From contig JAFDFH010000014.1 in NCBI GenBank assembly GCA_019309945.1, positions 1 through 16,782 of the forward strand: 16,782 bases of DNA, in the 5' to 3' direction. How positions within the stretch are numbered: the first letter of the stretch is position 1; every line of letters starts with the position of its first letter. This DNA comes from Deltaproteobacteria bacterium (GTDB taxonomy: Bacteria; Desulfobacterota; Desulfobacteria; Desulfobacterales; JAFDFH01). Under the pieces are notes generated by a model. It made no database searches and was not told the origin of the DNA. It saw nothing but the letters and a program-made list of their open reading frames with translations. Made by a program: the position numbers and the translations under genes. Positions 7,352 through 13,327 of the stretch are shown here, piece by piece.

Positions 7352-8833
7352 ATGGATACGCTTTACTCCATAAAGCCTTTGCTGGCCGTTCTTATTTCTC
7401 TCATTGCTCCGCTTTTTATTATGGCCAGTAGAAAACCCAACACACGCGAAGGGTGGACTTTGGCGGCGGCGATAATAAAATTCCTGATTATTGTCTCCAT
7501 GGTTCCGGTAGTTGTCAATGGGAATGAAATTAATTACACCATCGCCCAGGTTCTACCTGAAGTGTCGATAAAATTAAGAGTCGATTCTTTCAGTATCCTC
7601 TTCGCGCTTGTATCCTCTTTTCTCTGGATTGTTACATCTGCTTATTCCATCGGGTATATGCGCGGACTTAAAGAACACAACCAGACCCGTTATTTTTGTT
7701 TTTTTGCCCTTTCTCTATCTGCAACCATCGGAGTCGCCTTTGCGGCCAATCTTCTTACCCTGTATCTATTTTATGAAATGCTTTCACTTTCTACGTATCC
7801 TCTGGTAACCCACCACCAGGATATGGAAGCGCGGTCATCAGGACGTAAGTATCTGCTCTATATTGTGGGTACATCCATTGGTTTTGCGCTTCCGGCGATG
7901 CTGATATCTTATTCCCTTGCCGGGACCTTGGATTTTGCTGACCAGGGATTTTTGGCAGGGACCGGGTCTAAAACTTTGATGACCGTTTTATTGTTGATGT
8001 TTATTTTCGGTTTTGCCAAGGCGGCCATAATCCCCTTACATTCCTGGCTTCCGGCAGCCATGGTGGCACCCACGCCTGTCAGTGCCCTGTTGCATGCCGT
8101 GGCCGTGGTCAAGGTCGGCGTATTCAGTATCCTGAGAGTCATTACCGGTGTATTCGGCACGGAGCTGTTATTATCCCTGAATCTGGGAACGATGGTCTGT
8201 TATCTGTCAGCTGTCAGCATTTTAACCGCCTCGCTGATTGCCATGACACAGGACGACCTGAAGCGACGGCTGGCTTTTTCGACGATTAGCCAATTATCCT
8301 ATATCGTCCTCGGTTTGGGGCTTCTTTCACCCCAGGGCATCACCGGCAGCGCCCTGCATATTGCCATGCACGCATTTGGTAAAATCACTTTATTTTTTTG
8401 CGCCGGGGCTATCTTTATTGCCACCGGTAGAAAGAAGATCAGTGAAATGGTAGGTATCGGAAAAAAAATGCCCCTTACCATGATCGCTTTTTTAATCGGT
8501 GCCATGAGTGTTATCGGTCTACCGCCATGCGGCGGATTTATCAGCAAATGGTTTTTAGTTCTGGGTACCCTCCAGGCGGATCAAATGGTGATGCTGCTGG
8601 TATTACTCACCAGTTCGCTGCTCAATGCCGTTTACTTTCTGCCGATTGTCTATCGTGCGTTTTTCTGTACCCCCCAGGAATCAATGTTTGCAAACGGGGT
8701 CAACGAAGCACCCCTCTGGTGCCTTATTCCATTATCTATAACGGCAATCGGCTCCATTATATTATTTTTCTACCCACAGCCTTTTTTGAAATTGGCCCAG
8801 ATGGCTGTTCTGAAAATAATGGGAGGACCCTAG
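7352..8833 (+). CDS. Second antiporter-like subunit, NuoL/MrpA-N-terminal-like proton-conducting transporter
   Basis: This 493-aa, roughly 14-helix protein belongs to the NuoL/M/N-MrpA/D superfamily. Motifs: Glu142 (FYEMLSLSTYP, TM5), Lys223 (GFAKAAIIPLHSWLPAAM, TM7), APTPVSALLHAVAVVKVGV with Lys254 (TM8), and Lys344 (HAFGKITLFFCAG, TM12). The HSWLPAAM-APTPVSALLHA pattern is closer to MrpA and NuoL than to the first MrpD. It may therefore take the place of the missing MrpA N-terminal domain (inference). The ATG at 7352 precedes the first helix directly, but there is no clear Shine-Dalgarno site because the dispersed repeat runs up to the start. A 41-aa gene follows one base after its stop. 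Confidence 0.88.
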   Translation: MDTLYSIKPLLAVLISLIAPLFIMASRKPNTREGWTLAAAIIKFLIIVSMVPVVVNGNEINYTIAQVLPEVSIKLRVDSFSILFALVSSFLWIVTSAYSIGYMRGLKEHNQTRYFCFFALSLSATIGVAFAANLLTLYLFYEMLSLSTYPLVTHHQDMEARSSGRKYLLYIVGTSIGFALPAMLISYSLAGTLDFADQGFLAGTGSKTLMTVLLLMFIFGFAKAAIIPLHSWLPAAMVAPTPVSALLHAVAVVKVGVFSILRVITGVFGTELLLSLNLGTMVCYLSAVSILTASLIAMTQDDLKRRLAFSTISQLSYIVLGLGLLSPQGITGSALHIAMHAFGKITLFFCAGAIFIATGRKKISEMVGIGKKMPLTMIAFLIGAMSVIGLPPCGGFISKWFLVLGTLQADQMVMLLVLLTSSLLNAVYFLPIVYRAFFCTPQESMFANGVNEAPLWCLIPLSITAIGSIILFFYPQPFLKLAQMAVLKIMGGP

Positions 8834-8834
8834 C

Positions 8835-8960
8835 ATGCCTGAAAAAGAAAAAATGATCCTCAGCCATGAACCCGTAAAAGGGTATAAAACCGCTTTTAAT
8901 GTCGCTCTAACGGTGGCATTAATTTATCTGGGATTCATTTTTGCCACATGTAACTATTAA
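8835..8960 (+). CDS. 41-aa single-helix membrane protein in the antiporter cluster
   Basis: An ATG one base after the upstream stop and 7 nt behind GGGAGGA opens a 41-residue frame. It starts MPEKEKMILSHEPVKGYKTA and continues with a hydrophobic stretch, about residues 20-38 (NVALTVALIYLGFIFA), ending in TCNY. The charged N-terminus and single helix suggest a small membrane subunit, oriented with its N-terminus inside. The strong ribosome binding site, tight spacing and clean domain layout argue for a real gene despite the size. Function is unknown. It could be an accessory or assembly subunit of the antiporter complex. I cannot assign it to a named family. Confidence 0.72.
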   Translation: MPEKEKMILSHEPVKGYKTAFNVALTVALIYLGFIFATCNY

Positions 8961-8966
8961 AGTAAC

Positions 8967-9191
8967 CGTTCACGGGTTCAGGGTTCAACGTTCAGGGTTA
9001 AGGACAAAGAAAGCCTTGAAGACCCGAAGTCTTCGTTAAAAATGTTCATTTTCCCAAGTAATTGCCAATTGGGCTCCAAATTTTGGATTAGGCCTGACGA
9101 AGATGACGCCTTTCTCGTAAATACGCATTCCAAATTCAGTCCGGGGATGCGAATGGAACCTTGAACCTCTGAACCTTTGAACCCGTGAACG
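8967..9191. repeat. Foldback (inverted-repeat) intergenic element
   Basis: The ends 8967-8980 (CGTTCACGGGTTCA) and 9178-9191 are perfect 14-bp inverted repeats. Both continue inward as degenerate runs of a GGTTCA-like 7-8-mer. The interior is packed with smaller palindromes: GAAGAC/GTCTTC at 9018-9034, TCCAAA/TTTGGA at 9075-9087, and CGCAT/ATGCG near 9124-9151. No coding frame was found. The element fills almost the whole 265-bp gap between the 41-aa and 80-aa genes. It looks like a non-autonomous, MITE- or REP-like element. No target-site duplication was established. Confidence 0.7.
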
Positions 9192-9225
9192 CTTACCTAT
9201 TAAACCGCCTAAAGGTAATATTAAA

Positions 9226-9468
9226 ATGAAGAAAGAGTTAAAAATTTTCGATAAACCCGAAAATGTAAAAAAGTTCTTAGGTTTTTTTTACGTCGCTTTG
9301 GTGTTGCTCTTAATCATTGATTTATTTGTCCATAAGCATAGCGCGTTTGCCTGGGATGGCGCGCCTGCGTTTTTTGCCGTTTACGGCTTCATCTCCTGCG
9401 TAATGTTGATTTTTATCGCCAAGCTGTTAAGAATTTTCATTAAAAGGGATGAAGATTATTATGATTAA
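9226..9468 (+). CDS. Small two-helix membrane protein in the antiporter cluster
   Basis: This 80-aa protein has a charged N-terminus (MKKELKIFDKPENVKK) and two hydrophobic helices at about 17-35 and 47-68. A short loop with HKHSAFAWDGAPAF lies between them, and the tail is charged (KRDEDYYD). Both termini are probably cytoplasmic. A modest AAAGGT site lies upstream of the ATG. It sits between the 41-aa gene and the third antiporter-like subunit, so a role in anchoring or assembling that subunit is plausible but inferred. I do not recognise a named family. Confidence 0.75.
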   Translation: MKKELKIFDKPENVKKFLGFFYVALVLLLIIDLFVHKHSAFAWDGAPAFFAVYGFISCVMLIFIAKLLRIFIKRDEDYYD

Positions 9469-9492
9469 GAATTTCGTTACGAGTATCAAAAC

Positions 9493-9515
9493 GGCCGTTC
9501 GACAGGCTCACGGCC
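9493..9515. repeat. REP-like hairpin upstream of the third antiporter subunit
   Basis: GGCCGT (9493-9498) and ACGGCC (9510-9515) form a perfect stem around TTCGACAGGCT. A TTCGACA-GGCTCA core of this kind resembles short extragenic palindromes found in many proteobacterial genomes (general knowledge, not checked here). It is the main feature of the 75-bp gap before the ATG at 9544, whose own ribosome binding site is poor. Confidence 0.5.
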
Positions 9516-9543
9516 CTGACCCCCCAATAAACGGCAAGATGTT

Positions 9544-11331
9544 ATGAACCAGCTGCAATCTTTTACAGGTATCCCCCCGGCATTCGTTTTCATAGTGGGA
9601 GCCTTGCTCATCCCTGTTTTAAAAGGGAGAATCAAATCCACATTTATGCTCTTATTGCCGGTTCTGGCATTTATTATATTGATCAATAGCCCTGAAGGAA
9701 AATATTGGCACGGATCCCTGATGGGTTATGATCTTATCCTGGGCCGCGTGGACCGGCTGAGCCTGGTTTTTGGATATATCTTCACGATTGTATCTTTTAT
9801 AGGGATCATTTTTTCTTTAAAAGTTGACGATGATGTTCAACATGTATCCGGATTGATTTATGCCGGCAGTGCTTTGGGGGTTACCTTTGCCGGAGATTTT
9901 TGCTCTCTTTATATCTTCTGGGAAATTATGGCGGTGGCCTCCACTTTTCTGATTCTTGCACGCCGAACCACAAAATCCCAGGCGGCGGCGTTTCGTTACA
10001 TACTGATTCATCTTGTTGGCGGTCTGTGCCTTTTAGCCGGCATTATTTGTTATTTTCGCCAAACCGGTACCCTCGAGTTCGAATACATCGGTTTGACCGG
10101 AACAGCCTCATATTTGATCTTCGCAGGTATCGCTTTGAACGCGGCCATCCCCCCGCTTCATCCCTGGCTCCAGGATGCCTATCCGGAAGCCACGGTAACC
10201 GGCGCGGTTTTCTTAAGCGCATTTACGACCAAGAGTGCCGTGTACGTTATGGCCAGAACCTTCCCGGGAACGGAACTACTTATCTGGCTTGGAGCTCTGA
10301 TGACGGCCATACCAATTTTTTATGCGGTCCTGGAAAATGATATTCGCCGCGTTTTGGCCTATAGCCTGATCAATCAGGTTGGCTTCATGATGTGCGGCAT
10401 CGGGATCGGAAGCCACCTTGCCATTAATGGAACGGTTTCGCATGCCTTTTGCCATATCCTGTACAAAGCACTTTTATTTATGGCGGCAGGCTCTGTTTTG
10501 CACGTAACCGGCAAGATCAGGTGCACCGACCTGGGAGGATTATACAAAACCATGCCGTTGACCTGCTTATTCTGTATAATCGGTGCCGCGTCCATTTCGG
10601 CATTTCCGATATTTAGCGGGTTTATCAGCAAATCAATGATCGTTAGTGCGGCGGCCCACAACAAACTGGCCATCATCTGGCTGATACTGCAGTTTGCTTC
10701 GGCCGGCGTTTTTCACCATGCAGGCATCAAGGTGCCCTATTTCACCTTTTTTGGCCACGATTCCGGCATCCGGGCCAAAGAACCACCGTTAAATATGTTG
10801 GTCGCCATGGGGATTGCCGCCTTGCTATGCATTTTTATCGGTCTTTTTCCCCGCCCCTTATATGATCTGTTGCCATACCCGGTTGATTATATTCCCTATA
10901 CCGGAGCCCACGTGGTCAACCAATTACAACTGCTCATGTTCGGCGCCCTGGCATTTTGCCTGCTGATTCTCTCCGGTCATTATCCCGCCGAAATGCGAGC
11001 AATAAATCTGGATACCGACTGGTTTTACAGAAAAGGCGCACGCCTTTTATTCCGTGTCGGGGACAAGCTTTTTAATGGAATCAATCGTTTTTGTGATAGC
11101 CTTTTTGCGCAAAAATTGCCGCTTTTTCTCAGCCGCATCATAAAAGATGGCGTAGCCGGGATGACCCTTGTTTTCTTGATACCTTTGCGGTCCTGGACGA
11201 GTGCAGGCAGAGAGGCTAACGTCAGCATGAAACAAAGGCTTCAGGCTGCTTTTGAAACTGGTTCAACGCCCCTCGGACTCTGTGTAGCGGCAGCCACCTT
11301 ATTGATCGTTGTAATCTTTTTTTTATGTTAA
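9544..11331 (+). CDS. Third antiporter-like subunit (MrpD/NuoL-like, long form with C-terminal extension)
   Basis: This 595-aa member of the proton-translocating antiporter superfamily has Glu127 (YIFWEIMAVAST, TM5), Lys230 (FTTKSAVYVMAR, TM8) and Lys308 (HILYKALLFMAAG, TM12). At the TM7 position, where the two other subunits have Lys223, it has Asn199 (IALNAAIPPLHPWL). After the antiporter core (to about residue 485) comes an LDTDWFYRKG segment (about 489-498). A long amphipathic, partly charged stretch follows, then a final helix at about 576-595. This recalls the lateral-helix-plus-anchor of NuoL and MrpA, though that is inference. No strong Shine-Dalgarno is seen before ATG 9544. It is the last gene of the antiporter cluster. 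Confidence 0.87.
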   Translation: MNQLQSFTGIPPAFVFIVGALLIPVLKGRIKSTFMLLLPVLAFIILINSPEGKYWHGSLMGYDLILGRVDRLSLVFGYIFTIVSFIGIIFSLKVDDDVQHVSGLIYAGSALGVTFAGDFCSLYIFWEIMAVASTFLILARRTTKSQAAAFRYILIHLVGGLCLLAGIICYFRQTGTLEFEYIGLTGTASYLIFAGIALNAAIPPLHPWLQDAYPEATVTGAVFLSAFTTKSAVYVMARTFPGTELLIWLGALMTAIPIFYAVLENDIRRVLAYSLINQVGFMMCGIGIGSHLAINGTVSHAFCHILYKALLFMAAGSVLHVTGKIRCTDLGGLYKTMPLTCLFCIIGAASISAFPIFSGFISKSMIVSAAAHNKLAIIWLILQFASAGVFHHAGIKVPYFTFFGHDSGIRAKEPPLNMLVAMGIAALLCIFIGLFPRPLYDLLPYPVDYIPYTGAHVVNQLQLLMFGALAFCLLILSGHYPAEMRAINLDTDWFYRKGARLLFRVGDKLFNGINRFCDSLFAQKLPLFLSRIIKDGVAGMTLVFLIPLRSWTSAGREANVSMKQRLQAAFETGSTPLGLCVAAATLLIVVIFFLC

Positions 11332-11697
11332 GGATCCGTAACGGATAACGTGAACACTTCACTGCTAAATGATTGCCTAACGATGTAACTTCTCAAAAAC
11401 TGATGGTTAAACCTACCAGCGGAGTCATCCGGTAATTTTTTTCAAAGCGGGCAACTGTTTGAAGCCGTTTAGGACGGCTTACAGTGACCCGAACAGCACA
11501 AATTGTTGGTTGTAGCCTGTTTGTACCAAGCACACGCTCATTTTAGATCCCCTGCGCGGGACACTGTTAGGCGCCCTTAACGGCAAGTTTTGGCCGTATT
11601 GAAAAAAATTGCCGGATGGCGCAGCGGGCCCACCGGAACATATTGTAAAGTTACAAAACGATCAAGCTTTGGTTCCGACACGAATTAGGAGATTTTC
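11332..11697. other. 366-bp gap between the antiporter cluster and the CNB-domain gene
   Basis: No coding frame or clear terminator was found. Small hairpins occur: AGCCGT/ACGGCT at 11463-11479, ACGGC/GCCGT at 11580-11597, and a tiny ATCCG-TAA-CGGAT just after the preceding stop. GCCTAAC (about 11376) and GTTAGGC (about 11567) are complementary but 190 bp apart. A promoter for the next gene must lie here, but no box pair is convincing. Confidence 0.5.
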
Positions 11698-12174
11698 ATG
11701 GTTTCTAAAGAAGATTTAAAACAAATTGAGATGTTAAGTTATCTTACGGATAAAATGCTAGATAAAATGCTTCCGATCATCGATGTCCTGAGGTTTGATG
11801 ACCAGGAAATCATTTTTCGGGAAGGTGATTTTGCGGATAGATTCTTCATGTTGAAAAGAGGAAAGGTTCTTCTTGAACTGCGCGTATCTGATAAAGCCAC
11901 GGTGTCCATGGGTTCAGTCAAACCGGGATTCTCTTTCGGATGGTCTGCAATGCTCGACAGCGGTGCTTACACCACTGCTGCCGTATGCACGGAAGCAACT
12001 GAGGTTTATTCCGTAAGACGAGAAAAACTTTTAAACCTTCTCGACAACGATCATTCAATGGGATACGTGATGACCCAGCGACTCATTCGAATAATGAAAA
12101 GACGCCTAGATATACGGACCGAGCAATTTGTAAGGCTGATAAAAAATCATCCGGATATGCAAAATCTCTTTTAA
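11698..12174 (+). CDS. Stand-alone cyclic nucleotide-binding-fold protein (CRP-like CNB domain, no DNA-binding domain)
   Basis: This 158-aa protein consists of one CNB (cNMP-binding) beta-roll. The characteristic strand pair IIFREGDFADRFFMLKRGKVLLEL spans about 38-61. The phosphate-binding cassette is PGFSFGWSAMLDSGAYTTAA (76-95). Here the canonical Glu is replaced by Trp82, and the Arg before the TA pair by Tyr/Thr (91-92), so classical cAMP or cGMP binding is doubtful. After the roll there is one amphipathic helix region (about 118-158) and no helix-turn-helix, unlike CRP/FNR regulators. The ATG follows TTAGGAG at good spacing. It is flanked by long gaps, so it is probably transcribed alone. 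It may act through protein contacts; the ligand is unknown. Confidence 0.85.
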   Translation: MVSKEDLKQIEMLSYLTDKMLDKMLPIIDVLRFDDQEIIFREGDFADRFFMLKRGKVLLELRVSDKATVSMGSVKPGFSFGWSAMLDSGAYTTAAVCTEATEVYSVRREKLLNLLDNDHSMGYVMTQRLIRIMKRRLDIRTEQFVRLIKNHPDMQNLF

Positions 12175-12252
12175 AATTTTCAATCCCTTTTCCCAAATCC
12201 CCTGGACCCCCCCTTTGCGCTCTAAATCTTTTTGATCAAAATAGGGTTTTTA

Positions 12253-12281
12253 TTGACAATAAATTATCACTATTATATTAA
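12253..12281 (+). promoter_or_regulatory. Predicted sigma70-type promoter for panC
   Basis: A consensus TTGACA (12253-12258) is followed after 17 bp by TATTAA (12276-12281), with an overlapping TATATT at 15 bp. Transcription would begin about 25 nt before the proposed AUC start. A 12-bp palindrome TTTTGATCAAAA (12230-12241) lies just upstream and could be a regulator site. The preceding run 12175-12229 shows nothing else. Confidence 0.6.
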
Positions 12282-12314
12282 AATTAGTTTTAATTTTTTT
12301 AAGAGGTGTAAGCC

Positions 12315-13163
12315 ATCGAAGTTATCACTAAAATAAACACCATGCAGGAACGCTCAGATCGCATGCGACGTTCGGGTAAAACAATTGTTTTTGTCCCTAC
12401 GATGGGCTTTCTGCATGAAGGGCATCTGTCCCTGATCAGGGAGGGGCGCAAGCTCGGAGACGACCTGGTGGTGAGTATTTTTGTTAATCCCACCCAATTT
12501 GCCCCTGGGGAAGATTTCGAATCTTATCCGCAGGATCTCGACCGAGACATCGCGCTAATAAGAAAGGAAAAGGCCGATCTCATATTTTTCCCAAATCAAA
12601 AAGAGTTGTATTCAACAGGATTTCAGACCTGTGTCAGTCAGGAAAAACTTCCGAAACACCTTTGCGGCCTTTCGAGGCCCACATTTTTTAAAGGCGTTAC
12701 AACCATTGTTGTAAAGCTCTTTAACATTGTCAAACCCCATATCGCCATCTTTGGCAAAAAAGACTATCAGCAACTTGTTATCATCCGCCGGATGGTAAAA
12801 GATCTAAATTTAGATATTAAAATCATTGGTGGCCAAACCGTAAGGGAATCTGACGGTCTCGCCATGAGCTCACGAAACAGTTATCTGACTCCGGAGCAAC
12901 GGCCGGTCGCCCTTGCCCTTTTTAATGCCCTGAACAAGGCTAAAGCGCTTCTTGCAGATGGAATAAACGATGCGGCCAAAATCATAGCTGCATCGTCAGA
13001 ACTGATAAAATCCCACGGAAACACGGTGATAGATTATATCACCATCTGTGACCCTGAAACCCTTGAGGATATGAAAATAATCGACAGGCCGGCCTTGATG
13101 GCCCTTGCGGTCAATGTGGGCAAGGCGCGCCTGATTGACAATATGTTACTGAATCCCAAATAA
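12315..13163 (+). CDS. panC: Pantothenate synthetase (pantoate-beta-alanine ligase), apparent AUC start
   Basis: PanC joins pantoate and beta-alanine using ATP in the cytoplasm, the last step of vitamin B5 synthesis toward coenzyme A. From 12315 the product is 282 aa, the usual length. Motifs: PTMGFLHEGH with the HIGH-like histidines 34 and 37, VNPTQF, FGKKDYQQL, and the KMSKS-like VRESDGLAMSSRN. The first ATG (12342) has no ribosome site and would drop the first beta strand. Nine codons upstream, ATC at 12315 stands 7 nt behind AAGAGGTG and gives xEVITKINTMQ, the expected PanC N-terminus. The frame is closed by TAA at 12309-12311, leaving only GCC and ATC as extra codons. An ATC start, or an ATG altered by mutation or sequencing error, is the best reading. 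Confidence 0.93.
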   Translation: MEVITKINTMQERSDRMRRSGKTIVFVPTMGFLHEGHLSLIREGRKLGDDLVVSIFVNPTQFAPGEDFESYPQDLDRDIALIRKEKADLIFFPNQKELYSTGFQTCVSQEKLPKHLCGLSRPTFFKGVTTIVVKLFNIVKPHIAIFGKKDYQQLVIIRRMVKDLNLDIKIIGGQTVRESDGLAMSSRNSYLTPEQRPVALALFNALNKAKALLADGINDAAKIIAASSELIKSHGNTVIDYITICDPETLEDMKIIDRPALMALAVNVGKARLIDNMLLNPK

Positions 13164-13164
13164 A

Positions 13165-13312
13165 CGACCCCGGGGCCAGCCACGGAGTATCGACAAATGA
13201 CAAATCCTATCTTAACGCAGCAAGCTGTGGGGAATTTAACCCGCCGGATTTCGCAACATTTATCGAGTTTTCATTGAAATCTGTGCAATCTGCGAAATCT
13301 ATGGATTAAAAA
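13165..13312. repeat. Dispersed intergenic repeat, copy 2 (upstream of metK)
   Basis: This copy aligns with 7223-7351 over almost its whole length at about 90% identity. Its left arm is altered (CCCCGGGGC in place of CCCCGCAGC), so the long-range stem of copy 1 is lost. Near the right end it carries about 17 extra bases that look like an internal duplication of an AATCTGTG-like unit. It occupies the panC-metK gap, starting just after the panC stop. Unlike copy 1, it leaves room for a proper AAAGGAG site before metK. Confidence 0.85.
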
Positions 13313-13327
13313 CAAAGGAGACAACTT

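Noticed and set aside
11370..11575. Integron attC-like site (GCCTAAC ... GTTAGGC)
   Set aside because: The outer boxes are 190 bp apart, the inner boxes and imperfect palindrome are missing, and no integrase or cassette array is present.
11609..11690. tRNA-like sequence (GCCGGATGGCGCAGCGGG followed by a GGTTCCGA-like T-loop)
   Set aside because: No matching 3' acceptor strand or anticodon stem can be drawn; resemblance is limited to short strings.
12342..12344. ATG start of panC
   Set aside because: No Shine-Dalgarno site, and it removes the conserved first strand; the upstream ATC at 12315 fits the ribosome site and family length. The ATG remains the fallback if AUC initiation is disproved.
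13165..13327. SAM riboswitch upstream of metK
   Set aside because: The stretch is a copy of the repeat found upstream of an antiporter gene, so it is not specific to SAM genes, and I see no SAM riboswitch core.
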